Below, one piece after another: positions 1 to 14,539 of a stretch of 64,000 bases of DNA. The position numbers and the translations under genes are program-made. Within the stretch, counting starts at the first letter, position 1; each line of letters begins with the position of its first letter. This stretch comes from Pyrocephalus nanus (taxonomy: Eukaryota; Chordata; Aves; Passeriformes; Tyrannidae). The stretch is taken from positions 14,737,001 through 14,801,000 of the forward strand of contig CM076270.1 in NCBI GenBank assembly GCA_038380795.1, written 5' to 3'. The notes under the pieces are model-generated. The model was given only the letters and a program-made list of their open reading frames with translations, had not been told where the DNA came from and did not search any database.

Positions 1-3000
1 AGTTCTATATACATCTGTACACACATACAGATGCACCACTTCTCTGGGTCAGTCAACAAGTCCATACTTGTTACAAAAATAAGACTCTAAACCATTTTTT
101 TTTAAAGTCTGAAAATACTTCTCTTCTTAGAACTGAGTACAAAATCCAGGTTTCCTGCGAATGGCAGATGATGTGTGGTACAAATGCCTGGTCAGTACAA
201 AGACTTTCCAAAGCCTGTGACAGCTTCCAAGAATCTCACAGAAACGACCTCTCTGGCGAGTGTGTTGTAAGAACTACCAGCACAATCTGAAGGATATGCC
301 AAACAAACAACCCTACACAAGTAAGAAGCTTAAAGGAAGTCACGCAAGTAGCAGAATAGATCCACAGTGTGAGTAAACAGCTTCAAATCAATCAACGTGC
401 AGAAATACTGACCTTCACATCTCAAAGGCTGCTAAAAGATAAACAGGAGCATTTTACAGTCCTGAAGAGCAAGAGCAGCTCGGATTGCCAGTAAAAGCAA
501 GTCTGCTGCAATGAATGAAATAATGAAGTAGTTATCTTATTACCTCCTGGAGGCTCTGCAGCTCTGAATCAAGCTCTTATTCCTGCAGTGCAAGAGCATT
601 ACCACATTTAGGAGCATTAAGTACTGGAGGAAGCAGGGGGACTAACTGCAGAGGATACCTCGCCAGCTCGAGGAAATCAGCACAGTCCCACTAAATATTA
701 ATGAAAGTTGAGTTCAAAAAAGCAATTTCCCGATTTCAATGAAGTAGCAATCTGGCAGCAGTGCTACTAACAAAAGTGAAAACAAATGACAGCATATACA
801 GAGTGCCTGTTAAATACAAGATTTGAGTCAACTGTAAAGCAAGGCAAATGGGGGAGAAAGAACATGGAAGTGATTTGCCATTTCATACAACTGCTCTGGA
901 CACGCTTCATTGACAGGGAATGTGACAGCACAAAGAGTGATTCTACAATGGGTCTGCAGGGTGTTTACATTAAGGTAGGAGAAAATCCAAAAATCAAAGC
1001 TTACGCTAACAACGTCTGCCAAAAACCCAAAGTTACTCCCATGGGACGTGAACCTTATAAAAACAAAAAAGGAATGACAGTGAAATTAAAGATTTCAATT
1101 AAATGTACAAAGAGCAGCCCAAAGAGAAGAGAAAAGTAGAAAATGTGCTGTAATAGATAATGAGAAGAACTGAGAGAGTGAAGTGAAAATAAGGACCCAG
1201 GGAAACAAAGGCAAGTAGTGAAAGAATATTTTTAAGTGAATCTATTCAGGTTTCTTTTTTAAAGAATAAGTGTCTTTCAAGGTTAAATTTTGTGAAGACT
1301 GAAGCAATTACACAGTTAGTGGGGATAAAGTAGTTCCTGGCATGTGAAAGTGTGTGCAGTTTAGATTGTGCATTACACTGCAAGATGAGTGATTGCATTC
1401 CAAACCACAGGCAGCAGGTCGTCTAACATGCACCCACTGAAAAACCTAATACGGGGTAATCAAAAGAATTGTGGGTTGAGAAGCTGCATTTTATTCTTTT
1501 TCCTCTAAAGATGGTAATTTTAAATAATTAAAGAGTTCATACTTTGCTAACACCTAGCAAGCACTTTCTGATAAGCCAAAATTATTCTCTTTTTAGAAAA
1601 TAAATTTCATTTTAAGGTAACAGTACCTCTTTCTTGATTTTTCTCATAAGCAAAGATGGGAAAATGTTTCAAGCAGTGTCTGCCTATATAGCTTGCAATT
1701 TCCTAATGCCCAGAGAGGGAAGGCATACAGTCCCAGAAGTATTTGTTCCCAACCAAAGTAAGGGATTCATACCCCCCATACAGAGTTCTCTCTGTTTGGC
1801 ATTTTGTGCAAACATATATTTCTCTGCAGTAGAATGAGTATTACATATCAGTGCACAGGGAAATCAGTGTAACAACTTACACTGAACCATCTGGGGGAAA
1901 AAACACTACTTGAGGAAAAAACATTTAGTTCTCTTCTGAGAACATTAGAGTGGCACAATTTAACTGCCATTACAGTGATGTGCATAAAGGGTACTGAAAA
2001 ATTCTTCTTCCACCTGATTAAAATCACAGGAACTGCACTGTCAGGGGTGTAGCTCCTCCCCTGAGCCCTCAGAAAAGGTGGGTGCATCATGGAAAGGCCT
2101 CACCCCAAGCACATTTTCCCCACTGTACAGAGTTTTTGTGGGTGCTCAGCTCTCACAACTGCCATGTCACACTTCCAGAGGGCTGTATGTGTCTGAGCTG
2201 GGCCACTCTCAGGCAGCAGTGGCTCTGAGATGGTACAAAGCATCAAAACTACTCCCAAACACCAAACAGGAGAATGGAAAAATCCTCAGAGAGGTGCAGG
2301 AACAAAAGTGAGTTATTCCAGTAAGAGATCCATCAATTTGTTAAAACACACGACTGGTGCTCCTTTGCACAGTTTGTAAAGGGTTCGCAGATACCCCAGA
2401 CACTCCAAAATGTCAGCACTCTAGAGAGCAAAAGCCCTCTCTGGCTTTAAACACCGGGGGTATTCCCAGGTACAGATGCTCTCACACACTACACTGCTGG
2501 CACGTGTGCTCACAGGAACAGCACATCAACTTCCAGCTCATGACATCACAAGGGAAAACAAATCTTGTGTGGCCACTGCAGAAACATTCATTTGGTATTA
2601 GGGGATACCCTTGTAATTAATTACTGCTTGTTTGGTGGCTGAATTGTTCCCAGTGTAACAACCATGGGTACGTGGAGCTAAGTTTGTTTCCTTTTAATTC
2701 AGTAGGATACAACCAAAAGCAAGGCAAGATTAGGCTGCAGAAGAAATCCAACTAGTAAAATGAGAAGGAAATACCAGTTTAGATGTCAATAAAAGCTGCA
2801 GTCATTTTCCCCAGTAAACTTTAGAGAATGCAAACTCCTAAGGAGTTTTGAGACAGCCTGGGGAAACCCTAAGCTATTATCCATCCTTCTAGTTAAGACA
2901 ATACAGCACTGTTCAAATACAGCAAAGGACAAGGAAACTAAAACATGCCCTCAACACAAAAAACATGGATAATACTTAGTATCATATGTTTGTACATTAT

Positions 3001-6000
3001 TAATCTTCAAAGACCTTCACCTCCAGAAACAGCTGAGTTAGACACAGAGACATGATCCAGCAAAAAATAATTCTAGTAGGAAGAAGAGAAACTAAGGGAA
3101 GAGAAGGCCATTAAGGGCACTGACAACACAGACACCACATTCACCCCGAGCTGCAGAGAGTCAGTGGTGGGAGAATTCCCAAATTCCTTTTTGCCACTGC
3201 CAGAGACAGGAGAGTGGGTTTTTGGTACAATCCAGCTACAGCTGCTCTGATGTTTTTAATCTCCAGTATACATGTAAAAACATACATGTAATTCCCCCTG
3301 CATAAGGTAGATATGGTTACACAGTCAGTCATTCTAATCACGAGTAAGTCTGAGCTGCTGCCAGAGATGAGCTGAATCAAGAAGCTTATCCAGCTGAAAA
3401 AAATCCACCAGTGTCACGTTCCAGTTCAATCTATTTCTTGGTGTGAGACTACAAAACACTGAAGAAAAGTGTAAAACCATCAGCTGTGGGAGTGGGAGAA
3501 GGTGGGACCGATCTGTTCATCAGCAGCTGCAGTTCATGCAGGATTAAAGCAGGCACATAACAAGGAAGGACGAAGGAACATGGGGATTATCTATATTGCA
3601 TAACGATTACGTGATTAAAATAACTGTGAGATGAAATTCCAGGGGTGCTGAGAGCAGTAAGGAAAGCAAAGCTTAATCCCTGCAGGATGTGTCAGGAACT
3701 GGCTGAGAAAGCTGAGCACAAAGAGGGGTTTGCTCAGCCACCAACCCCCTTCCCCGAGGAGCAGCCTCGCTCTCAGGGGCACCTCATCTATTTCTACCCT
3801 AAATGCCACGAAAATACAAACATTACTGAAGCTGTAGGGATATGACACATTAATGAGACCAATAAAGATGTACCAGCTCTTTGGAAGAATGATCTTGCAT
3901 TTCTTGTACAGATCATCAAATCTCTAAAGGACTGAAGAAAAGACTGGAGGTAACAGGAATTCCAATCAAAAAATAATTTCAGAAATAGCTGTTGATGACT
4001 AAATGTCATCCAAAGCTGACACACACTGTGATAAAAGAAAGTGGCAACCACACCATTAACATGTAGTGCACAGAGAACAAAGAAAGCCCTGAGGAAAGGA
4101 GGGCAGTGCTTCCTTTACTTCCTCGATGTTACTTCCAACAGACCAAACGTGTATTTGTAAAGGATGCATCCCCTTTTTTTCTGCATGTAGAACCTCAGTC
4201 TGCAACAGACAGATAGACAAACCCTGAAAATCAGTATCATATTGAAAATAATACTGAAAATACTGTTAACAATTCAGAAATATTTTAAATTAGTACTGAT
4301 GAAAGAGTTTGAATCCTTTCAGAGTCAAGTGAAGGGGAAAAAAGGTCTCCTGATGTTCCTGCTCTCACACTCAAACCCTCTGGGCAGGGTAGCACTGTGA
4401 GCAAGAGCCCTACTCACCACCACAAGTCCAGCAGGTGTGAAGGTGACCCAGCTCTGAGGGAAACTTCCATTTCAGCCCATTAGAAAGCTCTAGGTTGGGT
4501 ACACACCTTAAAATGCCAGCTGGCTTACAATGGAGCCACAGTTACGCTGGGCCAGATCTAATCAACACCAGCATTACCTTTATGGGCTGAGCTCAAGCAG
4601 AGGGGACAGGGTTTTTTTTCCCAGTCAGCCTCCAATCTGTAGTGACCTGCACACATCAGTTCAGGGTGACTGCAATGCATAGAACATCCCAGAGTACTCG
4701 AGGCACAGATCTGGTTGTGTTCTGCTATTGAGCAGCTCCCAGGGTCACCGAGGATCCACCCCTTCTGCTGTCCTGGGGAACAAATCCCCTGAGCACACAG
4801 GCAAGCACAACACTACTACACTTGGTTTGACCAACAGGACTACCAACTTCATTACAGAAAAGTGGTCATAATTTACTTATCAGAAATGTCCAGTCTGAGG
4901 ACTAAACAAAACCTGAGATCATCACAAGCTCTTTAGCTCACTGTCAGCTTCACAGCAGTGCAGAAGTGCCTGTGAAGATTTAACGTTTTGCCTGGGGGGC
5001 TCAGTTCCCCCCGTTCCTCATTCCCATAATTGCAAAGTCAGGTAGTTTAGCCCATGGGAAATGCTGATATGGCCCATTCTGCTTGTGGAGGGGAAGAGAG
5101 GCAAAAGAGGGGGCACAGCTGTCTCCATAAAATTACTTAAGGAAATAGTAAATAAACAGAAGGAACAAATGATAAAAAGCACAAGAGAGTGCCATATGTG
5201 CTTAAGAAAATAAAAAACAGGGTCTAAAAAAGGTCTATACAGTCTTAATGGAGGAAAAGCGACAAATGTACCTGCAGAAAGCACTAGCTGCAGGTCCTGT
5301 CACACTTCACACAGAAAAACCTCTGACTAACTGAGGTACAAAGGGTTCCAGAGCAAACAAAACCCACTGCCAACAACCTGATCCCAACTTCCTGGGGGTA
5401 TCAATGGATTTACAGAGTCCAAACAACACTGAGCACCAACACAACCAGCACTGAGTGAGAGAGGCAAAGACTTCATGCAAAGAGCAGCCCTCAAGTTATG
5501 TACACGTGAAGTACAAAATATTGACCCGCCGTGGTGACCCTGGAAGAAGGAACCAGCAATAAGCCTGAAGAGAAGTAGTAAATGAATCCTGCTAGGAGAA
5601 CCAAAATAGACCAGAAGCTTAAAAGAAGTGGGAATTGAATTGAGCTACAGATTTCCAAGAGTTGGCATCACAAAACCAGGAAAATCTAACAACTAAAATA
5701 AATCCTGAGAGCAAACAGCAGGAGCAGATAGATCAGAAATGAAGGCACACAAGTCCCATGTAATCTCAGAATATATTAATTGAGTTTTCCCGGGTTTTCA
5801 CTGCTAGAAGGAAATGTGGGAGCATTATAAAAAAAAAAAAAAAAGAGAGTTCATATTACAGGGAAAGAACTAAATACTGAGAAACAATAGGTTCTGACAA
5901 ATACAAATATATGGCACTTGTTTGAAAACTGGAATACTGACAATATTGCTAAGACTGGGCACAAAAAGTCTGCATCAAAACTATGAAAACCAGAAATGCC

Positions 6001-7849
6001 AAGCGTCCCTGTTACATTAAAATCCCTAAGCTATTATAGAAAAAATATAAGTATAAAGACACTAATAAGTTTGGCTTACAGAACCTTGGTTTTACAGGAG
6101 ATTCTTGCCCAGAAGTGCAAGTTAAAAATATTAAATTGCATTTTAATTGCATTCTCTTTCCTACTACAGGGTTTCTTTATTTTTTTTTTTTTAGCATTTT
6201 TACCAACAGTAATTTTTTCAAAGGTGCAGAAGTAATACATACTCTAGAAATGATGGCTTGAGTCATTTATGCCTGTTTGTGTCCCAGGCCTTCAAACACA
6301 CCTGCCTATTCCTTCACTATCTGGGTGTAATTTGTGCACTGCTCAGCCTGTGCTGTGTCTGCTTCTCTCCCCTCCACGCAGGCTGGGCTCTTTTGAGATA
6401 GATGAAAGGTATCAAAGTCAATTCCACACACACACACAGGGAGTCATCAAATATCACAGCAATCACCCACTGCTTTTCATTTGGCTCTTGCAAATATCAG
6501 TAACTCTAAGGACAAACATACTACATAAAGTATATTGTATGTTCTGTATCACAGTAAAACCAGAAAATAGACTCCAGATGTTTCCTCAAATCCTGCCAAA
6601 AACGGAATTTGTAAAAGTGTTGCAAACGAAGCAAAGTTGGAAGCTCTGATGTAGGGAAAAAAGGCACAAGAAATCTGTAGCTTTGTTAGCAGCAAATTTG
6701 TTCTGTCTTCACCTACTAGATAAGAAGGTCAGTCCTGAATAAGTGTAAATACAGAAACTATGAAGAAAAAAATTTCTCATTTTCTTCCAATTCATTACTT
6801 ACTTAAAATTACATCTCAGATCTTCCACAGATTTGAGACTGAAAGAACATTTTCAACAGCTCTCACTCATTTGGAACACTTGATTCCTTTGGGAGTTCAT
6901 CAGACTCAGCTTTTAGCTCCACTAAAGTAATACTGCAAATGGGACTTGACACCTCATTTTCAAAATCTGTAATTTCCTCATCTTAGTCAGCATCAAACCA
7001 AAGCAAGTGATGCTGCCCAGGCCCAGTTCTGTTGAAATGCAGAGAAAAGTAGGTTTGCTTGAACAACCCTTCAGTAGGAAGGACCGTGAGCTTTGCACTG
7101 CCCCAGCTGAACAGTGTTTTGGGCCCACTGTCTCTCCTGTGGGTGCCAAAAACACCGGCTGCAGCACAGCAGCTTAACTAAAACCATGCACTGTCAAAAC
7201 CAATCATCTCTGGAGGCTCTAGAGGTGGACTCATGTGGCCCACACACCCTGTAAGGCCTCTGAACATAAAGGAGTCAAAAACATTTCCACAGGCAGTTCA
7301 CTACAACTATCTGATTGGGTTTGCAATGAAAACTTTGCCTGAGGGCGTGTCCATGTTTTCCCTCAGACACAGAAGAGGTCCAAGCCACTACTTTAGCCTT
7401 CACCTGCTGTCCTGGTGGGAACAGCAAGAAGAATGCAAACTGTAGTGCAAAGTCCTCCTAACTGCTTGTGTCAGCAGCTATTCCTGAAAACACCAGTGAA
7501 CAAAAAAGGCCTTGGATCCATCACAAATGTGATATACTTTTTCCTCCTATAAATCTGATTCCAGGATATTCTTTAATGGGTTGCTTTATACCAACACGTA
7601 CTTATAACCTGGAAGTAATGAACAAAACAAGGGAGGATTTGAAATGCATGACTTTCTGATCTGCCTCTTGTCCTTCAGAAGTACAATGAGAGCCCTCAGT
7701 CCAAGACCATTCTGTCCCACACTTTAACACATACACAGACTACTGGACAATAGTTATGAGAAACCACAATGGTTTATAAAAGCTTAGGCAGAACTCCTGC
7801 AATCGGGGCACAATGAACCGGGAAGGGGGAACACAATTAGGTATTTTAC
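1..7849 (-). other. STAG1: STAG1 intron 4, 5' part (cut by the window edge)
   Basis: The intron begins with gtaaaata at 7849 and runs off the left edge. I looked for the next coding exon and found no match. It is AT-rich with a 16-A run (5829-5844) and a short CA run (6425-6438). Short open frames here are unremarkable. Confidence 0.8.
5829..5844 (+). repeat. Poly-A run (16)
   Basis: A homopolymer of 16 A followed by GAGAGA, with no retroposed gene recognisable beside it. Confidence 0.85.
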
Positions 7850-8014
7850 CTGCATAGCACTCTTTCCCAGCTTAACCACCTCAAACAAAGTGACAGGGTC
7901 CCCTTCTCCATTCTGCTGAGGGTGGCCATTTGCTCTTCCACGACTCGCTCCTCTGGCTCCGGACTCGGAACGCCCCTTGTCTGCTGGAGACTTGCGGGGT
8001 TTCTTGGTGGCAGA
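7850..8014 (-). CDS. STAG1: STAG1 coding exon 4 (codons 45-99)
   Basis: The 165-nt exon is read in phase 0 and contributes 55 residues. It begins [10 protein letters not shown], runs through a Gly/Arg/Ser-rich low-complexity stretch ([10 protein letters not shown]), and ends [17 protein letters not shown], the conserved segment that leads into the SA-family helical body. It is flanked by an acceptor (pyrimidine-rich tract ending gcccag, AG at 8015-8016) and a donor (ATGCAG then gtaaaata, GT at 7848-7849). The first residues complete the basic region beside the AT-hook of exon 3. From memory of human SA1, the tail from [14 protein letters not shown] onward is nearly identical here, while the stretch just before it (about codons 54-68) differs at several positions. 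There is no stop in this frame. Open frames on the same strand in other phases are shadows. Confidence 0.95.
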
Positions 8015-8138
8015 CTGGGCAAAGAAAACCAGCAGAGGGAAAGTTTATTATAGCTAGACCTGAAACACCCAAAGGCTTTACAAATCATACAGAAGCATTA
8101 CATGTTTGTACACACACACACACATAGACACAAGTACC

Positions 8139-8240
8139 AGCCAGGCTGGAAGGGATCTCCCCAGGTCTCCAGCCTGCCCTCCTGCCCAAAGTAGGGTCAG
8201 CTGCGAGTTCAACCAGGCTGTCAGGGCTTGACCCTCAGGT
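8139..8240 (-). mobile_element. CR1 LINE fragment (antisense to window)
   Basis: The plus strand reads CCAGGCTGGAAGGGATCTCC, then a block like cctgcccaaagtagggtcag and an accaggctgtcagggctt block. This is the complement of the CR1 3' region. The copy is 5'-truncated and diverged, with no coding potential. Confidence 0.65.
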
Positions 8241-10616
8241 ACACGGATTTATTGATCACCAGTTGTTGAGGAACAGCTGAAAAGCCACTGCCATGTCAAG
8301 GTAAGCAGTGGTGAACTCCCAGAGCTGAAGTACCACTTCGTATCAGTACCCATATTAGTTTTATACAACACAAATAAAATCAAGAACAAAATAAACTTTT
8401 AGCATAACTGACAATCTTGTAAGACAGTAAGTTATTAAAAATACACTTGCCATATTAACATTCATTTTCTGTATTTTCATTTTAAAATAACTTTTGTAAG
8501 AAACTGTGCACAGTCATCTCTTCACACAAATCACTGAATTTGTACAGCCAGATTTACTAGATCATCACAACAGCCCCTTGCTTCAAAATTTTATGACATT
8601 TAAAACATTTTCCCTGTGAATCTAAATTATTTAATGTAAATTTTCTCAAGATTCTTCAAACTTTTTATCAGTGGTATAGATACCACTTGTAAGGTTTCAC
8701 CTGCTGAACACTTTGCTCTGACTTTACGTCACCTGTGAAACAGGAAAAAAAAGAAATTCTGGGGAAAGCAACATCAGATTTTTTACTTTCATATTCTATT
8801 TTTTCTACCTACTGAGGCAGAAAAAGTAAAAGCTGCTGTTTTTCCCAGAAAAAGTGAAGCTATTTTGAGGAATTATGTTAAGGTAGACAACACATAGGCA
8901 AGTCAAAGAGTACATTTAGGACAAGACTCTCATGGCACCCTTTACTGTGAGCCAAACTGCTATTAAAGCTTTAAGGAAAGAACATAAAGTCAACGTTCTC
9001 AGTTGCATCTTCCAATGCAGACACATTAAGAATCTTCCTTCAGAGCACAGGGATCCAATCTCTGGCAGACAGCTGGTAGAAGACAGCCCTGCAGTGCAGC
9101 TCTGCCCCTGCTGTCAAAGGGACCACTGCAAGGGGGGGCAGAGCTCAGGAAAGGCCAAGGTAGAGTGCAAGTGCCTCTTGAAAATACTCAGTTCAGGTCT
9201 CTCACAGAAACGCAAGCTGGAAAGCTTAAAATAATGGTACAGTCTCTGTGAAGCTTTTTTGGGCAACATTTGCACTTAGGATCAAAAGAGTATCTCCCTC
9301 ACTGAATTTTTAAACACGTGCAAAGCCGTCTGTACCAGCAAGGATGTTATCAACACGTGAAATGCTGGAGCACCACCGAGCTCCAAAGAGAAACACGATC
9401 ACTATTTCATAAAATGCCAAAGAATTAGAAGCCAATTGACTCCTTGGAGATATATAATCCACAGGCTCATTCAGCCTGGGTGCCAGTAAACACTTCAACC
9501 AGCTCCAAGTCCTGCCAAACAGAAGCAGGAATGCAAGTTGGTGCACTGAGGCACACCCCTCTACCCTCAGTTTTCCTCACCATGTAATTCAAAGGGAGGC
9601 ATTAAACACTGCGAGGATGAAGGGAAAGGAAGCAGGGGATGGGTGTGAAATGCACTCCCCCAAAGATATCTTGTTAGTGGGAAGCCATGAGAAAGGCCAC
9701 CTACTTGAGTACTCTGCACAGTGCACAGGCTCTGCACATGCACTGCCCAGTTTAAATCCCCCTTTGTCAGGGATCCTGAGAAAAGGGAGGGGCTTTGATC
9801 AAGACTTGTAGTTTGAATTGGGTGAGAGCACCACTGAGCCCTCAGAAGAGGTACAGAAATAACAGACAAATGTACTTTTGACTAACTGCAAGACAAAGGC
9901 AGATTCCTCAAGCCCAAGGAAATATCTCAGCATCCTTGCCCTGAATTAACACCAGATATATCACTGAGTCGACTTCTCTCTGGTATAGATTTTCTTTTGA
10001 CCATAAGAATATCTCTCACAGGGGAGAAAACAAGTCTTCCATTTAACAAAAGCCATTCTGCATCTAAGCTGGGGCAGCTAAATCCAGATGCAGGATCTGT
10101 ACTGAATCCTGCCTCAAGAGACAAAACAAGCAGACAAAGGATGCTCCGCTAGAAACTGAAGAAAATCCAACACTAGAACTTTCTGAGCTAGGCAAGGATT
10201 AACATGATCTGCAGGTGGAGAGGCACTATGTCCATTCCACAGCACTCCCATCCAGCAGGCATCTGACAGGGAGCCCAAGCTCAATCTCACCCAGAGTGCA
10301 GATACAAAAGCAAGTTTCATACAGGTCCTCCAGCCTGTTCCTCCAAAGGTCAGCAAACACAGAGCACGTGGCGTTACCTTATTCATTAACACACAGCGTT
10401 ACTTGCACAGTGCCCCGAATTCACAGCAAGAAACTTTTCAGGCCGTGTTGGCATGTCTGAGCTTTGTATAGGTTCTGCCCCTGAGCACAAAGGCCAGAGA
10501 GAAACCCTATCTCAAAAGGAAAACTGTTCACAGGGAGATGAAGCAGTGGGCTCCCCAGCACTGGACACCTCAGATTCAGCCCAACAGGGCACTGGGCTAT
10601 CTTTTCTAGATGTGCT

Positions 10617-10680
10617 TTTGCCAAGAAAGGTTGGACCAGATGATCCCTGAGGTCCCTTCCAGACACTCTGTGACTCTATC
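10617..10680 (+). mobile_element. CR1 LINE 3' end
   Basis: The sequence ggttggaccagatgatccc, then tgaggtcccttccagac and tgtgactctat, is the characteristic CR1 tail. It is short and heavily truncated. Confidence 0.8.
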
Positions 10681-13600
10681 CCAGACAGACAGCCAACAAC
10701 ACTGAAGCAAGTGAAGGAAGAGCATGGACTGGAACATCCATAGGACACAAAGAGGATTCACTCATGACACAGCGTAGCTGTGGAGTACCTGCAGAGGCAG
10801 GTGTTCCTGGAAGTGCAGGGGCAAAGTCAAGCTATGAATCCAAAAATTACATTTGGCACTGAGGATCCCAGGGAGAGGAAGCCCTGCATGCCAGAAAAGA
10901 GACACCTGAACTCACCAGAGGGTAGTCCTTCAGCTCAACACAAAACAAACCCATCCTCTAATGCCATGAAGAGCTTCCCCACAGAAACAAGGATGAGTGT
11001 GGCTCCAGGAAACCCGTCAGACCATCGCTGACTGGTGTAAAAGTGGAGGTTTCTCAAGAGCAGAGAGAATTTGGAGCAGGTCTTCTCTTGTAAAGACCCA
11101 CCAAATGGTCATCAAGATACAGGAAAAACAGAACCTCTGTGTCCTAAAAGGAGCTCAGTGGTGGTCCTTACCTGTCCCTTTATCCCCTTCCAGCCACAAA
11201 GTTCCAGCCTAAAGCCCCCTTACACTGACAGTCAGACATGTTTGTAACTTTTTGCCTTTTTAAGCATTAGTCTGTCAGAATCCCAAGGTGGTTAAGAACT
11301 GATTGTTTTCCAGATTTAAAACTGATTTTCCTCCTGTTTATGAAAGGGATGTCTGAAAAGTCCCGAAAAAGGCAAGCTGGTTAGCAACACCATATCTAAA
11401 TGTACTCATAAATCCTTGTAACAACTTCCATAATCCAGGCATCTGCTGCAATGGCAGAGCCAGCACTGAGGTGAGTTAGGACTATCAGGGGGAGGGATAA
11501 AGCAGCATGACAGGGTAAGAATGCTTGAGGCGTTTTAATCACCCAGCACCTCAAGGAAGGTGCTGCTTGGAGCTGTGAGCCTGCAGCAGTTACACCTGTG
11601 CTTTCACTCCCATAGCCAGGACAGCTGGGCTGAGCCGTGTCAAAAAAGGACTGAGGTGCCAAATGAAAACAGAAATTACTGAGGATATTTCAGATCTGTG
11701 AAGTAGATTCAACTGACAACAATCAAAGCTGAGGATTTATAAATTTAGAAGATCCAGACCACACCCCAGAAGCAGCTCTAAAAATGCCATATTGATGGGC
11801 ACACAGCTCACCTATTGCTTTGAGGCTTAAACTGAGGCAAATGGGAAACAAAATACCTTGATGGCAGTTAAACTAACCCAATGACAGTTCAGAATTTTGT
11901 AGCAAGTCATACTTTTCATGTCTTTAAAATTAATGTGAAGAAAAAAAGTGACCCACATTTATAAAATCAAGTAATACAGTAAAAGTTAATTCACGGACTA
12001 TTAAAAAAAAGTGAAAGTGACTGACATTTTCCATTAACATTCCCCAAGTTGATCTGATGCACTTCACAAAGAAATAAAGACAGGAGAAGTGTTACAGGTC
12101 AGTAATTCCACCTCATGTGCCAGTGTAAAATGATGGCCTCTATGTGCATTCACGCTGTAAGTAATTCAGAGCAATAAATACCTCATTTCTCAAGATAGAT
12201 GGAAGAAGCTTTTGAACCTCCACTTGAGTAAGACTGAAGAACTTGCCTCTCCAAGACATCAGCCTCTTGAGAGACCTCTGTGTTATAACTTCACATTAAA
12301 TGGAAGAGTGGTAACGTCTGAGCTCTCTTTGAATTAATTCTGATTAAAAACCCCATGGCACAACGTCACCTTAAAGAACTTAGGAGTCTGCTAGAAATGC
12401 TTGAAGCACTTCAATCCTTCTAGCTGAGGCAACTTCTACCAAATACTGACTACTACCACAAAAAAATTAAGAATAAATTAGATTGCCAAAAAATTAAAGC
12501 ACCATCCCACCAAAAGCTTAAAAGGAAAACTTTTAATGCTGTTAGGATTTCTCCACCAGGAAGGTATAAGTGGGGGAATAGAAAAGTCTTCCCATTGATG
12601 CTATACATGAACTGCATTTCTAGTGAAATTCAGACCTAAAGCACCAGGCAAGCAAGCTGAAACAGGACACTGGGGGAAATCACACCAAACCACAAATCTC
12701 CACTGTTGGGGAAAAGTCTTCCAAGAGGATTCCTCCCTGTTATTAATCAGCACACGGATGATTTGGAACTAGAAGCAAAACTCAATCCCCTGCTGTATCT
12801 AACATCTATGCTACAAGATTAAATCAGGCCAGGAGTCTGCTGCAAAGTTACAATTTCCCCCATGAATGCAAAGATAAGGCACTGTGTAGTGTTTACTCCA
12901 TACCAGAAACTACAGAAGGACCTGGAAGCAAAACTGTCCAGGTTGCTCCAGGGACAAAAGGATCAGAAGTGCCTTGTTCCACCTTGCCTTAACTGGAGAA
13001 AGACACGCTGTGGCCCTGAGTATGGGATGAGAGAGACACCAGCACAGATCTCCCAGTTGCCACCTCTGGAACAGAGGGACTGAGGTTTCTTCTTATCCTC
13101 TGAGTTCCAGAGGCTGAATCTGTCTACTCCTACTCCAAAGCTGAAATACAGCCAAGAATGTCTCTCATTCCCTCAACCCCTAAGAGCTGAGGCTTAAGCC
13201 AAGCTATTCTGGGCTCCTAGGAAGGTAAGGCCAGGTAGGGTAAAATAAAGCATTCCAACAGTGCTGAACATGTTGATCCAAAAGGGGAGACAAAAAGGAC
13301 AGCTAAATAACTGATCTGAGCCAGAGCTTCTTAATGTGAACACTGCATTGCATCACCAGCCCTTGGGCTTTCACATCCCCTACCTGGAACAGGAAAGCAC
13401 ATCCACACCCACGGATTTCAACAGTGCAACACGCAGAAAGGGCATCTGGGCCAATGTTACTGAGGAGCTTCAATTGGAGGACCTTTATCGGTCACTCCTT
13501 AAACACACCTCACAGCATTCCTTAAATGGATATTGGATGGGACCTTCACACACAGCACCACATAAAAACATGTACCAAAATATCCCACTGCCTGGACAGA

Positions 13601-13866
13601 TTCACCTCTTGGCCAGTCACTCCACAGGCAGCTGGTGTTTGGAAGGGGACAGCCCCAGCCACCACCGATGCTAGACCAGGACATGGTGCAGCTCCTGCTG
13701 AATTCACAGCAAGGGCTGGTGACCCCAGGACAAGCAGAGATTCTGAGAGCTATTCTGAAAGCCCAGTACACTTCACCTCTCTGCAAATTTACTGTCCAGT
13801 CTACTCAGTGAAGTATTCACTGGAATAGTCCCATAGAAGTGGGGGGGCTACTTGAAAAGCAGTGTT

Positions 13867-13920
13867 TGAGAATGGAACAACATGGGTTCAAAGGGATCTT
13901 AAAGATCAACTATTTCCAAG
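13867..13920 (-). mobile_element. CR1 LINE 3' end fragment, diverged
   Basis: The stretch gagaatggaacaacatgggt, then caaagggatcttaaagatca and an actatttccaa block, parallels the complement of the CR1 tail (agaatggtttgggttggaag, then ggaccttaaagatcatc and a tagttccaa block). Confidence 0.6.
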
Positions 13921-14539
13921 TTTTTCAGGAAGGGAAGGCATCCCCGAAACATTATGGTTCTCTATGATTGAAGAGATACTTGCTACAAAAGGCAATTTTT
14001 CCAAAGAGCATCATCCTCTTACAACAGTCTCAAATCTGCAAAGAGGAATGTCTTTGTTTGGGAAACAGTCTGGAAAATCCTCCAGTAGTAGGTATCTTTC
14101 TGCTAAAAGGTCAAGTCCATTCCATAACTACAGCAGAAACCTGTTAAAAATACATCCATGTATTTACTGGAGTACATTGTGTGCAGCTCTGCAATAGAAC
14201 CATGCGGAGTAAATTCCCTTTCCAAAAGAAGTCAATATGTTTATGGCAGAAGTGCCACTGTAGCTCTGATGGCCTAAGGGCATCAGCAAATCAGCATTTA
14301 CAGAGAGAGATCCAATTTTATTAGACCATAATATTTTAGTTAAGAAAAAAACCCTCAACCACAAAAACCAGAAGAGCCTTTGGGCAGAACAGGCTTTCTT
14401 CAGGTCTACAACAGAAATTAAAAACATCAAAGCTAAGGATCAGTTGACATTGAATGGCTTTTTGCTTTTTGAGTTTTTTTTTTTTGGTAGAAAAACCAGG
14501 GGAGAACTTTATCACGACATAAAATGAAACAGGTAGCTG

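Noticed and set aside
1..7800. Search for STAG1 exon 5 (expected SVVDDWIESYK...).
   Set aside because: No matching sequence was found on the minus strand, so the exon is taken to lie beyond the left edge.
7846..8088. Open frames with an ATG overlapping STAG1 exon 4 in other phases.
   Set aside because: The splice sites and the SA1 sequence fix the true frame, which has no ATG of its own in this exon.
8110..8124. CA-repeat runs here and at 6425-6438 and 29690-29704 as Z-DNA candidates.
   Set aside because: Each is only about 14 bp, which is common background in vertebrate introns.
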